Positions 1-13,737 of a DNA stretch of 64,000 bases are shown piece by piece (the stretch's first letter is position 1; every line of letters begins with the position of its first letter). The stretch covers positions 939,501 through 1,003,500 of the forward strand of contig JACVTC010000038.1 of the NCBI GenBank assembly GCA_016946835.1, written 5' to 3'. The notes under the pieces were generated by a model. That model was not told the DNA's origin. It saw nothing but the letters and a program-made list of their open reading frames with translations, and ran no database searches. Origin of the DNA: Neocallimastix lanati (nom. inval.) (lineage: Eukaryota; Neocallimastigomycota; Neocallimastigomycetes; Neocallimastigales; Neocallimastigaceae). Both the position numbers and the translations under genes were made by a program.

Positions 1-793
1 AAATCAAAATCAAGAAATTCACCTCATGAGAGTGAATCAACTACTTATAAACGTTATTTAAATAGTCATGACGTACCTCAAACAACTCAAACGCATAGAG
101 ATAGTGGTCATCGCCATCATTCTACTACAACTACTACAAATAATGTACATAATTTAAACAATCGTACAACTAATAATAATGCTACTAATAATAATAATGA
201 TGAATTAATAAATTCAATGTATAACCATTCTACGGCATTGATTGCCAATGCTACTGTATTTCCAAAGAGTAGAATTCAAGATATTTCAACAAGAGAATAT
301 CTTAATATTAAATCCTATTTTGAAAAACATATACTTAAAAACCCAAAGGGTATAGCTGAAAAACGTTCTTCACTTTTAATTAGTGATATTTCAAGTTTAG
401 AAGGTCATACTAATACTTTTGTATTACCAAGATTAAAGGTAAATGAAAAAATATACATGATATATATTTCTATAAATTTATATATATATCTATCTATCAA
501 TTTTTTTAAATAATATAATAATAGTTAATTATAATTATTATTATTGTTATTATGGATGGAATGAAGGAATGAATAAGAAATAAGAAAAAATTTAATAGAT
601 GATATTTTTTCTAAAAAAGAAAATTTTAAAAATATAGAGTTCTTAGAAAAACAATTTTTTTTTTTGTAAAAATTAGAAAGTTTTAATTTTAAAAAAATAT
701 TGTGTTTTTAGAAAATATATATATATATATTTTAAAATCTTAATAATAAAAAAAAAAAAAATAGAAATTTTATATTTAAAAGACAGAGTTATA

Positions 794-842
<49 letters not shown>

Positions 843-3800
843 CTATTTTATTAATTCATTAATTTATATTTTTATTAGATTGATGAATTTATTGATAGTA
901 AGCAAGTTTCAGAAAATGTAGTAAATATTAGTATGAAATGGCCTCTTGAAAAATCAGGTTATATTTTAAGGAAGAATATATATACCAAGGAAAGTAATAA
1001 TAACCTTAATAATTCAAATCCTTCTGTAATAAATAAAATAAAACATTCAAATTTTTTAAAGAAAGATAGATCATCTTCTATTAAGGGAAAATTACAAGAG
1101 CATAGTATTAGTCCATCTTCATCAAAATGGCTAATATTTTATGTTGAAATTCGTGGTCCTTACATATTCTTTTATCAATTAATTCGTAAGAAGCCAGTTT
1201 CAACATCAAAACCAACAAATTCCCTAAAACCAAGACATTCTGTGATGAATAAAATGAGTATAGAAAATTTAAGAAAAAATCTTGTTGAGAAACCATTAAG
1301 TAGAATATTATCTATATCAAAATCCAGTGCTTCTAGAAGACAAGTCAAAATGATTGAGGCTTCCCAATCATCAACAACACAAACAACTGATGATGATAAT
1401 TTTATACCAACCTATCCAACTAATCTAAATCAACATCATCATCATGCTAGCCTTATTTGTACCGTTAATGATATCAGTGGTCCATTAGAAATTCTTTCAG
1501 CTAAGAAAGTTCTTGTTCATTATATACCATTGTATTATTCTATTATTACGCCAGTTATTACTGATAATAATCCAAATATCCTTGCATTATCTACCATACA
1601 AGGTATTGATTTAAAGGAAGATGAACCAAAATATTTATTAGATCAAATGTTAATTGAAATTTCAAACATTGGTGTCAGTCATGTTCATTCCTTTATTGAA
1701 GAAACTTCAATTGTTGTAAATAAGAGTTTCAATCTTACTTCATTAATGGAAACTGAAGTTCAAAATTGGCAAAATTCATTAAAGCAAGGTAGTTTTATTC
1801 ATAGTGATGATGATTTATTTGAAAGTATTAACTTTGTTTCTGAACATAAAAATGTAAATGTAATAGATCATTACGAATCAAGACATGTTACAGTACCGTC
1901 ACCACTAACTGAAAATCCTACAGAAGATTTATATACAGATCTTAAGAATTATACCTTCCCTCATGTATCAAAAAAGGAATCATCTTCATCATCAACCTCA
2001 AGTAAAGAAAAGAAGGAAAAGGGTAAAGATAAAATTAAATCTATTCATAATCAATATACTCAAAAATTCTTTAATTATTGTAAACAAATTGATGATACTG
2101 CTTCTTATCATTCTTCTTCCTCATCAAATAATTCTATTTCATCAAGTCATAAAAGATCTGAAAATAATTTAAATGAAGTATTTTTAGAAAAAAGGGATAA
2201 TACTTCATCTCCAAATGTTTTTAAAAATCGTCCCAAAGCTTATTCTATTTCATCTGAAAATCCATTTGCAAAGAAAACTACTAGTGGAAATATTATTGAA
2301 AAAACAAAAACAAGAAAACCTTCTATTGATACAGAAATTCATTTAGAAGATGGTAAAAAGTTAAACAATACTGATGGTAATAGTAATAATAATAATAATA
2401 ATTTACTATCGCCATCAAGATACTATAGAAAGTATTCCATGCCAGAGTTTATAAATAATTTTTCCTCTTTTTCCAATTCAAAATATCTTAAATCTTCTTC
2501 CTCTTCTATCAAATCTACTAGTAGTGCAAATAAAATTGAATCTAATACTATTAATAAAAAATCAAATGATATTTATGAAATTAATCGTGAATATAAATTA
2601 GAAAGTAGTAAAAGTAGTAATAACAATAGCAATAACAATAACAATAATAATAACAATAAAAAATCTTCAGAACTTCGTGATATTATGCATGTTAGTAGTC
2701 CTACAGAATCAAAAAGGGTTAGTCCTGCTACTGTTAATGTAACAGATGTAACCCCAAAATTTGCAAAGACTTCTTTAGCAAAAAGTACAGCTCGTACAGC
2801 AACAAATTACCTATCTGAAATTACTCATCGTTATAAGAATGCTGAACCACCAACACCGGTGAATGATCGTTATAAGAATATCGATCTTAATCTTGAGTCA
2901 TCGGCAGTGGATGCTCAAGTACCAACTCCATCTCTTTTTATTAATAATAATATGATTAATTTAGATGAAATAACTGATCAAGCAAATGAACTTATTAATG
3001 CAGGTAGTGGTAGTGGAAGTGGTAATAATAATAAAAAGGCTAAAAAGGAAAAGAAGAGTAAGAAAAGTAAGGATAAAGTGAAAAAGAATTTAATTAGTGC
3101 TCCAGTTTTACTTGCACATGATGGTGCAAATGGTTCTTCTTTACCTGGTCAAGTTGGTAATAAAGTCCTTTCAATTTCAACTCGTCCATTAAATGTTGTA
3201 TCTAAAGAATTAAAATCATATTCAAATCCAGCATTAATTGATTATGCCTCTAATCCAACAAAAGAAAATAGGAATAAATTAATGATGAATGCTACGTCAC
3301 CTTCAGTTACTACGACTACAGCTACTGCTTCTGCTACTATTTCTACTATAGGTATGAGTACGGGTGTTGGTACTACAGCTATTTCTACTGCTTCAGTTAT
3401 AACTTCTACTCCTACAGTTACTCCTATTCCTACATCTCCTTCTAGTTCTACAGCAACATCTTCTGTTCAAGTTCCAAAGAAATCTGAAAATTTAAAATCA
3501 AAGTTTTATTCCCCATTTATTAATGCAATTACTAAATCAAATCATAAATCACTTTACTCTTCATCTCCAACAAAGAGTAGTGGTAGTAAAATGAATTTAA
3601 GTCTTAATACGAAATTATTAAAAACTAATTCAAAGGATAGTCTTCGTTCTAATAAGAATACAATTTCTTCACCAACAGTGATATCTAAATCAATTAAATT
3701 GGGAAGTGGTTATGAAGAAAAGAAGACAACAACAGAAGCCATTAGAAGTAAGAGTATAAATACAAATACAGGTATAACTAAAGATATAACTAAAGGTTTA

Positions 3801-6800
3801 AATACAGGTATAGGTACTAGTACAAATACAAATACAAATACAAATACAAATATAAATACAAATACAAGTACGAGTAAAAGTAAAAATAGAAATGTAGGTA
3901 TTGATGATATTGATGAAGGATTAAAATTAGATTTAAAAAATAATTTAAAATATGAGGAAAAGTTAAATCGATACTTCGATGGTGATCCTACTGATACTTT
4001 ATCATCTAAAAAGGAAGAAGTGACATTTAAAAATAAAGAAAGGCCTATTTCTCCCTTAAATATTAATACTAGTTTCTATATTAAATCTTTTAATACTAAA
4101 TCAAATGCATTAAATCGTTTTAGTTTTCCTTCGACAGTCACCGAAAATCTTCCAGAAATTCCAATACTTCTTCAAAAATGTGTAGAATTAGTAGAAAAGA
4201 TTGGATTAAGAACGGAAGGTATCTATCGTTTATCCGGTAATTCCGCTACCGTTCAATCTTTAAGAAAAAAATTTGAACTTGATCCATTCAAGGTTAATTT
4301 AATCTCACCAACATATAAGGAGGACTATAAAGAGAAAGATAAGGATAGTGTGGATCGTGCTCACAGAAGATATTCACATGCTAAATCAAAATCAACCACT
4401 TCTATTCCTCTTGAATTCAGTTCCATTGAATCTCCAAATAACCTATATGATAATGATATTCATGTGGTTACAGGTTGCATAAAATCTTACTTAAGAGATG
4501 GTATTGGTGAAGATCATGTACCAGTATGTACTTATGATTTATATCAAGAGTTTATTAATGCTAGTCAAATTAAGGACTATAGAGAACGTATGATTAAATT
4601 CCAAGATATTGTTCATTTATTACCAGGTCTTAACTTTGTAACCCTTCGTTTCATCTGTCAACATCTCTATCGTGTTTCTCTTTATTCCACTATCAATAGA
4701 ATGACTATAAAAAATCTTGCTATCATTTTTGGTCCAACTTTATTGAAACCTTTACCGGTGATTGAATCTGCTCAACGTCTAATTGAAGATATGAAACGTC
4801 AATGTGAAGCTGTTGAAATTTTAATTGAAAATCATGAATTCTTATTTGGAAAAATTGAATATGAAGAGGTCACCGATAGTGAAGATAAGGGAAGTATCGT
4901 CGATTATGATAAAAAAGCGGTTGCAAAGGTTCAAGAATATATTGATAATAATATAACTTATGAATCTCGTAGACCAGTTCCTTCATCCAAGTATATGTTA
5001 TCCTCTTCTCCTAAAGTAACTTCACCCATTACTCCTAATACCCCTCCTATTACACCTACTACACCTACGAAGTCAATAACTTTCAGAAGTCCTACGCTTT
5101 CTTCATCACCATTGAGTTCTTCTACAAAACATTTCTTAGGTAGTGGTAGTGGTAGTAATAATAATATGAATATTGTTGGTAATCCAAAATCAAGTTCTAG
5201 TATTAAATATTCAAGAGACTTATTCGAAAAGAAGTCAAGTCCACAAACAATGTCATCTAAAGCAACTCCTACTTCAAATTCATCTACGACGGTAACGACA
5301 ACTACAGCTACGACTACGGTTATGACACCAACAACCTCTTCGCCAACCTCATCTTACAAATTATATTTAGATAAAAAATCTTTAAATACTTCACCATCAA
5401 TTTCCTATAAATTATATTCAGAAAAGAAAACATATAACACTACCTCAAAATCAACAACTACCTATAAACCCTATTCTATTACTACAAACTTTGGTAGTAG
5501 TAGTGATAATAGTTCTAATAATAAACATGAAAATAGACCTTCAACTCCAACTAAATACGCTGCAAGACCATCAACTCCTACTAAATATGATAAACATGAT
5601 ATTAGACCTTCAACTCCAACAAATCATTCAATAATGTCTACCTCTATGGAACCAATTAATCTTAATCTTGAGAAATCGATATTTGATAGTTTGAAATTTA
5701 ATACAAGCACTTCTGAAGAATTATCTCCAAAACTTACTCGTAAGAGTTATGATAATTATAAGGATTCATCCTCACCAAAACTTACCCGTAAGAGTTATGA
5801 TGATTACAAGGATTCATCCTCACCAAAACTTACCCGTAAGAGTTATGATGATTACAAGGATTCATCCTCACCAAAAAGTAGTAGTATCAATAAACATAAA
5901 GGTCATGATGAAAGTGATGAAACCTTGGTTACCAAAAATCTTATATTAAATATAATGAAAGAGGATAAAACTTCAGTAAATGATATTGGTAGTAAATATT
6001 TAAGAACGAATACTAAATTAACTTATTCTGGTGATGAAAAGAATACTAATATTAGAAAAACTAGTAAGGTTATTCTTCCTTCAGAAGATAGTTTAGTTAA
6101 ACCACCAAGAATTAGCAGTAAGTTATCTTCTGCTCTTGATGATGTAAAACCATTAAGAACTATGAATAAGTTTAATTCTCCGGACTATAAACCACTTCCA
6201 ATATCAAAGATTTCTAATACTGGTAGTAGTAGTTTAAGAAAGGAAATGAATAGACCAACTCTTCCACCAAAATCTAGCAATGAATTCATTAATAAAAAAC
6301 ATAATATTAGTAGTCCTAGTACTAATACTAATACTAATAAAAGTAATACTATTACTTCATCAACATCAAGTACTGAAATTACTTCTGGTTCTCTATCTAA
6401 TGAAAAGGATGTTGAAGTGATTTATCTTTCTAATGCCAAAACCTCTCATTCTAATAATAATCATTTATTTGATGAACTATTTGATCAACGTCCATTAGAA
6501 AAGATGGAGAAGACGAAAGATATTCTTTTACCATCTATTATTATACCATCATTAACAGGTCAAGAAGATGGATTAAAGACTCATCTTGATCTTACAAATG
6601 GTTCCAATGGTCTTGAAGATGACATTCTTTCTCCAACTAAGGATTATAATAAAACTCATCTTGATCTTACAAATGGTTCCAATGATCTTGAAGATGACAT
6701 TCTTTCTCCATCTAAGGATTATAATAAAACTCATCTTGATCTTTCCAATGATCTTGACGATGATATTCTTTCTCCAACTAAAGATTATAATAAAACTCAT

Positions 6801-9800
6801 CTTGATCTTACAGATCATTCAGATAAACTTGAAGATGAAATTGAAATTATTACTCTTACAAAGGATTATAAGAAGATTCATGTTGATATTCCAGATAGTC
6901 ATATCAATATTCATGGCAATGGCAATGACAATGCTAATGAATTTGAAAATAAAAATGAAATTCTTTCCTCAACCAAGGATTATGATAAAACACATCTTGA
7001 TCTCACTAATCGTTCAGATATTAGTTTTGATATGGATAAAGACTTTACAACTATTATTTCAAATGAAAAGAATACTATTGATGATAGTGTACGGTATACT
7101 TCTATTGTTGTTCCAGGTGAAAGTAAGCTGGATGAACCTCTTCTTAAGTTTGGAAAGGAAAAGGAGAATAAACATCGTAAGGAATTAAGTCTTGGTCAAG
7201 ACTTTAAGACTGATTTAGAATTAGGTAGTTTGAGTTCTGAAATTAATAAAGAATTTAATAATATTAGTCATAGACATCATGCAGATGATGATCTCTATGA
7301 TAATGAACCAGTTAATGAACCAGATAATGAACCATTGGTTAAGAAATCGGAATCTTCTATTAATATTAATAATAATAAATTAAATAATATCAATATTAAT
7401 AGTAATCCATCCGTTGAAGAGATTAAAATTACTTTACAACAACAACAACAACAACAACCCGTTGAAGAAGTTAAGGAGGAAATCAAAGCTATTGAACAAC
7501 CAATTGTTGTTGTTACTGCTGAAGAAACAGTTGAAGAAGAACCAACTGAAGAAGTCAAGGAGGAAATCATTGAACAACCAGTGGTTGCTATTGAAGAAAC
7601 AATTGAAGAACAACCAGCCGAAGAAGTCAAGGAAGAAATTATTGAACAATCAGCTGTTGTTGAAGAAACAATTGAAGAACAACCAACTGAAGAAGTCAAG
7701 GAGGAAATCATTGAACAACCGGTGGTTGAAGAAACAGTTGAAGAACCAACTGAAGAAGTCAAGGAAGAAATCATTGAACAACCAATTGTTGTTGAAGAAA
7801 CAATTGAAGAACCAACTGAAGAAGTCAAGGAAGAAATAATTAAACAACCAGTTGTTGAAGAAACAGTTGAAGAACCAACTGAAGAAATTAAGGAAGAAGT
7901 AATTGAACAACCAGTTGTTGTTGAAGAAACAATTGAAGAACAACCAACTGAAGAAGTCAAAGAAGAAGTAATTGAACAACCAGTTGTTGTTGAAGAAACA
8001 ATTGAAGAACAACCAACTGAAGATGTCAAGGAAGAAATCATTGAACAACCAGTGGTTGTTATTGAAGAAACAATTGAAGAACAACCAACTGAAGAAGTCA
8101 AGGAAGAAATCATTGAACAACCAATTGTTGAAGAAACAATTGAAGAACAACCAGCCGAAGAAGTCAAAGAGGAAATTATTGAACAATCGGCTGTCGTTGA
8201 AGAAACAATTGAAGAACAACCAACTGAAGAAGTCAAGGAGGAAATCATTGAACAACCGGTGGTTGTTATTGAAGAAACAATTGAAGAACAACCAACTGAA
8301 GAAGTCAAGGAGGAAATCATTGAACAACCAATTGTTGAAGAAACAGTTGAAGAACAACCAACTGAAGAAGTCAAGGAAGAAATCATTGAACAACCAGTTG
8401 TTAAAGAAACAGTTGAAGAACAACCAACTGAAGATGTCAAGGAAGAAATCATTGAACAACCAGTTGTTGTTATTGAAGAAACAATTGAAGAAGAACCAAC
8501 TGAAGAAGTCAAGGAAGAAATCATTGAACAACCAGTTGTTGAAGAAACAATTGAAGAACAACCAACTGAAGAAGTCAAGGAAGAAATCATTGAACAACCA
8601 GTTGTTGAAGAAACAATTGAAGAACAACTAGCCGAAGAAGTCAAGGAAGAAATTATTGAACTATCAGCTGTTGTCGAAGAAACAATTGAAAAACAACCAA
8701 CTGAAGAAGTCAAGGAAGAAATCATTGAACAACCAATTGTTGAAGAAATAATTGAAGAACAACCAACTGAAAAAGTCAAGGAGGAGATCATTGAACAACC
8801 AGTGGTTGTTATTGAAGAAACAATTGAAGAACAACCAGCCGAAGAAGTCAAGGAAGAAGTAATTGAACAACCAGTTGTTGAAGAAACAGTTGAAGAACCA
8901 ACTGAAGAAATTAAGGAAGAAGTAATTGAACAACCAGTTGTTGTTGAAGAAATAATTGAAGAACAACCAACTGAAGAAGTTAAAGAAGAAGTAATTGAAC
9001 AGCCAGTTGTTGTTGAAGAAACATTTGAAGAACCAACTGAAGAAGTTAAAGAAGAAGTAATTGAACAACCAGTTGTTGAAGAAACAGTTGAAGAACCAAC
9101 TGAAGAAGTCAAGGAAGAAATCATTGAACAACCAATTGTTGTTGAAGAAACAATTGAAGAACCAACTGAAGAAGTCAAGGAAGAAATAATTAAACAACCA
9201 GTTGTTGAAGAAACAGTTGAAGAACCAACTGAAGAAATTAAGGAAGAAGTAATTGAACAACCAGTTGTTGTTGAAGAAACAATTGAAGAACAATCAACTG
9301 AAGATGTCAAGGAAGAAATCATTGAACAACCAGTGGTTGTTATTGAAGAAACAATTGAAGAACAACCAGCCGAAGAAGTCAAGGAAGAAATTATTGAACA
9401 ATCAGCTGTTGTTGAAGAAACAATTGAAAAACAACCAACTGAAGAAGTCAAGGAAGAAGTAATTGAACAACCAGTTGTCGAAGAAGCAGTTGAAGAAGAT
9501 CCAACTGTAGAAGTTAAAGAAGAAGTAATTGAACAACCAGTTGTTGTTGAAGAAACAATTGAGGAACTAACTGAAGAAGTCAAGGAAGAAACCATTGAAC
9601 AACCAGTTGTTGAAGAAACAATTGAAGAACAACCAACTGAAGAAGTCAAAGAAGAAGTAATTGAACAACCAGTTGTTGTTGAAGAAACAATTGAAGAACC
9701 AACTGAAGAAGTCAAGGAAGAAACCATTGAACAACCAGTTGTTGTTGAAGAAACAATTGAAGAACAACCAACTGAAGAAGTCAAAGAAGAAGTAATTGAA

Positions 9801-12098
9801 CAACCAATTGTTGTTGAAGAAACAATTGAAGAAACAATTGAAGAACCAACTGAAGAAGTCAAGGAAGAAACCATTGAACAACCAGTTGTTGTTGAAGAAA
9901 TAGTTAAAAAACAACCAACTGAAGATGTCAAGGAAGAAGTAATTGAACAACCAATTGTTGTTGAAGAAACAGTTGAAGAACAACCAACTGAAGAAGTCAA
10001 GGAAGAAACCATTGAACAACCAGTTGTTGTTGAAGAAACAATTGAAGAACAACCAACTGAAGAAGTCAAGGAAGAAGTAATTGAACAACCAGTTGTTGTT
10101 GAAGAAATAGTTAAAGAACAACCAACTGAAGAAGTCAAGGAAGAAGTAATTGAACAACCAGTTGTTGTTGAAGAAACAGTTGAAGAACAACCAACTGAAG
10201 AAGTCAAGGAAGAAGTAATTGAACAACCAGTTGTTGAAACAATTGAAGAACAACCAACTGAAGAAGTCAAAGAAGAAGTAATTGAACAACCAGTTGTTGA
10301 AACAATTGAAGAACAGTCAGTTGAAGAAAGCAAGGAAGAAACCATTGAACAACCAGTTGTTGTTGAAGAAATAGTTAAAGAACAACCAACTGTTGAGGTC
10401 AAGGAAGAAGTAATTGAACAACCAGCTGAAGAAGTCAAGGAAGAAGTCATTGAAAAACCAATTGATGACGAAATTGTTGAAAAGCAACCAATTGAACAAA
10501 CAATTGAGGAAACAGTTGAGGAAACAGTTGAAGAACGACCAACTGAAGAAATTGAACAACCAGTTGAAAAAACAATTGAACAATCAGTTGAGGAAATAGT
10601 TGAAGAAACAGTTGAAGAACAGCCAACTGAAGAAATCAAGGAAGAAGTAATTGAACAACCAGTTGTTGAAGAAACAATTGAAGAAGAACCAACTGAAGAA
10701 GTCAAGGAAGAAGTAATTGAACAACCAGTTGTTGAAGAAACAATTGAAGAAGAACCAACTGAAGAAGTCAAGGAAGAAGTAATTGAACAACCAGTTGTTG
10801 AAGAAACAATTGAAGAAGAACCAACTGAAGAAGTCAAGGAAGAAGTAATTAAACAACCAGTTGTTGAAGAAACTGCAGAAGAACAACCAACTGAAGAAAT
10901 CAAGAATGAAATTGTTGAACAACCAGTTGTTGAAGATACAGTTGAAGAACAACCAACTGAAGAAGTCAAGGAAGAAATCGTTGAACAATCAGTTGTTGAA
11001 GAACGACAAACTGAAGAAGTCAAGGAAGAAGTAATTGAACAACCAGTTGTCGAAGAAGCAGTTGAAGAAGATCCAACTGTAGAAGTCAAGGAAGAAATCA
11101 TTGAACAACCAATTGAAGAAACAATTGAAGAAGAACCAACTGAAGAAATCAAAGAGGAAGAAATCATTGAGCAACCAGTTGTTGAAGAAGTTGTTGAACA
11201 ATCAATTGAAGGAATTAAAGAAGTTCCATTTTCAGAAATCAGAGCTGATAATGGTTTATGGTGGCTTTTTGTTAAACCAAAATTAAATGAATTATCAAAA
11301 GTCAAAGAAGAAATTGACGAATCATTTATTGAAGAACAGTTAGTTAAGGAAGATAAAGAAGAAGTTGAACGTCCAATTGCTAAAGAAGATGTTGAAGAAC
11401 AGCTAGTTAATGAAGTCAAGGAAGAACTCATTGAACAATCCGTTGTTGAAGAAAATATTGATGAATCCAAAAAAGAAATTGTTAAAAAACCAATTATTTT
11501 AACATATGAGATTAAGTCAGATAATGGTTTATGGTGGCTTTTTGCTAAACCAGAATTTAATAAAATTGAAGAAATTGGAATGAATATTGAAGAAACTAAG
11601 AAGGATACAGTTGAAAAACAACCAAATGTAGAAATAAAAAAAGAAATAATTGAAATTCCTACTTCACTCAAAGAAAAATTTGATGAACAATTTATTGAAG
11701 AAATTGTAGAAAAAATAATTGAAGTTCCCGCAGATGGAAAGCAACCAGTAAGAGTTATTAAAGAAAAAGTTATTAATCAACCAATTACTGAAAAACAATA
11801 TTTAATTGATGGATCAACTATAATTAAAATAGATAAAGAGGAGTTTGAAATTGATGATAATGATTATCATTTAATTGAAAAGCACTTAAGTGAAGTAATT
11901 AAAGGTGAAGATATAGATTTTAATTTAAGTGATATACCTGAAGAAAAAACTGAAGAAGAATATAACGTTTTAAGTGACATTATTGAAGAACAATCTGAAG
12001 AAATTGAAGATGAAAATGATAATGAAAATATTGAAAATCATTTAGATTTTGAAAATGAAATTTTTCATATAAATAACGAATATAATGAAATTAAATAA
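1..12098 (+). CDS. Giant PH-RhoGAP protein with glutamate-rich repeat domain (5' partial)
   Basis: This is a predicted GTPase-activating protein for Rho-family GTPases. It enters the window already open (frame 1). Exons seen are 1-438 and 879-12098, joined by a phase-0 intron (GTAAAT donor, TTATTAG acceptor), giving at least 3885 residues. A PH-like fold spans about nt 942-1790 (from 'SGYILRKN' through 'KWLIFYVEIRGPYIFFYQ' to a C-terminal 'EVQNWQNSL' helix). The RhoGAP domain lies at about nt 4112-4860. It keeps the arginine-finger motif GIYRLSG (Arg codon 4227-4229), 'HVVTGCIKSYLRDG' and 'MTIKNLAIIFGPTLLKP', with a roughly 45-residue Lys/Ser-rich loop inserted after the first part. The rest is low-complexity Ser/Thr/Asn sequence, three tandem peptide repeats and a roughly 1250-residue acidic repeat. 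The true N-terminus and any further domains lie upstream. The RhoGAP call is strong, the PH call moderate; partner GTPase and localisation are unknown. Confidence 0.88.
5727..5874 (+). repeat. 48-bp coding tandem repeat (16-aa unit, 3 copies)
   Basis: Three copies begin at 5727, 5775 and 5823, each encoding a unit of the type SPKLTRKSYDDYKDSS inside the RhoGAP protein. The second and third copies are virtually identical at the DNA level, so the last duplication looks recent. Confidence 0.9.
6579..7010 (+). repeat. 75-bp coding tandem repeat (25-aa unit)
   Basis: Units starting at 6579, 6654 and 6729, plus a shortened one at about 6795, encode THLDLTN..LEDDILSP..DYNK. Degenerate copies with 'KDYKKIHVDI' and 'KDYDKTHLDL' follow to about 7010. 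The array lies in the low-complexity part of the RhoGAP protein, just before the glutamate-rich region. Confidence 0.85.
7459..11214 (+). repeat. Acidic glutamate-rich coding repeat array (about 1250 aa)
   Basis: This array holds several dozen degenerate copies of a unit of about 20-26 residues with the core EEQPTEEVKEE(I/V)IEQPVVVEETI, preceded by a short glutamine run (7437-7457). Units vary by one or two residues (VVEE, VVVEE, VVVIEE) and by loss of the QP step. That pattern fits repeated unequal exchange or slippage in whole codons, since the frame never breaks. The peptide should be highly acidic, probably extended or coiled. Its function is unknown; a spacer, scaffold or charge-based binding region is inference. 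Confidence 0.92.
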
Positions 12099-12534
12099 TA
12101 ATTTTTTTTTTTTTTATTTTTAATTTTTATAAATTAGAATTAAAACATTATTAATTACCGAAAAAAAAAAAATAAATAAAATAAAAATAAAACAAATAAA
12201 ATAAAGAAATAAAAAAATATAATAAAAAAAATTATTATTTTTTTATTTTTTTATTTTTTTTATTTTTTTATTTTTTTTTTTTTTTTATAAATTTATTTTT
12301 TTTTTATTTTTCTTTTTTCTTTTTATTTTTTATTATATCTTATTTATTTATTAAAATTTTTTTTTATTTTATCTTCATTTTTTTAAGTACATTAAATTAT
12401 TTATAATTATATGCATTTTTATTTTTATAATTTTTTATTTTTTAAAAATTTTTTATAATTTTTTTAATCTATCTCTCTATATATATTTATAACATTTAAA
12501 TCGGTAATATTTATATTTCATATTTATTTATTCC

Positions 12535-12562
12535 TTTTTTTTTTTTTTTTTTTTTTTTCAAC

Positions 12563-12602
<40 letters not shown>
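12535..12602. repeat. T24-CAACC-A39 homopolymer palindrome
   Basis: A run of 24 T (12535-12558), five bases CAACC, then a run of 39 A (12564-12602). On a single strand this can fold as an A:T hairpin of up to 24 pairs with a tiny loop. Confidence 0.9.
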
Positions 12603-12604
<2 letters not shown>

Positions 12605-13271
12605 AAAAATCGACCAAAGTAGTATGATGAATGAAAAAAATTCGTATATGATGAATATTGAAGAAAAAAAAATGAAGATGATTAATATAAAAATTTTATC
12701 CATGATATGAAGTATTATAGAAATTCTAAATATTAATATTAAAAAAAAAAAAAAAAAAAAGAAAAAAAGAAAAATTAGGCAATCTCTATTATAGATATTA
12801 CGATATTTCATTATTATTTATAAACTTTTTTTTTTTATACAAAAATAACTATTTAAGATAAAACAATTAAAAAAAAAAAAAATGTATATTTTGACAAAAT
12901 TTTATTTTTACATATTAAAAAAATTTTTAAATATTTAATATTATTTTTTTTTTTTTATATATATAAAAAAAAAAAAAAAAGAAGAAAAAAAAAAAATTAA
13001 AAAAAAAAAAATTAAAGAAATAAATATATATTATAATATAATAATTAATCAAAATAATAAATATTAAATATAACAACAAAATATAAAATAATAAAATAAT
13101 AAAATAATATAAAAAAAAAAAAATAAATAAATATTTATAATCTAACAAAATAATAAAATATAATTTGAATTTAATATTATAACAAAAAATATATGTATAT
13201 AATAACTTTCAAATAATAACTTTCTCATCTCTTTTATAATTATTTTTAATTATTTTTTTATTTTTATTTTA

Positions 13272-13310
<39 letters not shown>

Positions 13311-13410
13311 AATTATTTATAATAAAATATATAGAATTATTATATAATATTATCATTAATAAAGTGAAAAAGAGAATATAAAATGAGAGAAATATATTTA
13401 TATATTTAAA

Positions 13411-13481
<71 letters not shown>

Positions 13482-13603
13482 TTTAAAATTTTATAATTTA
13501 ATAATACCTATTAATATTTTATTTATATAATAGTTTTTTCCTTTTGTTTCTAACATATATATATTATATTTATATATATATTTTCTTAAAAAATTAATTT
13601 AGA

Positions 13604-13737
<134 letters not shown>

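Noticed and set aside
7650-10988. Other minus-strand frames rich in FFNCFFNNWLFNDFF
   Set aside because: Third-frame shadow of the same Glu-rich repeat; pure repeat translation with no independent support.
7295-11671. Minus-strand open frame of 1458 codons across the acidic repeat
   Set aside because: It is Ser/Thr/Cys/Val-rich and mirrors the repeat unit of the plus-strand RhoGAP gene. The repeat's codon choice happens to exclude stops in several antisense frames. No domain, start context or splice signal supports it.
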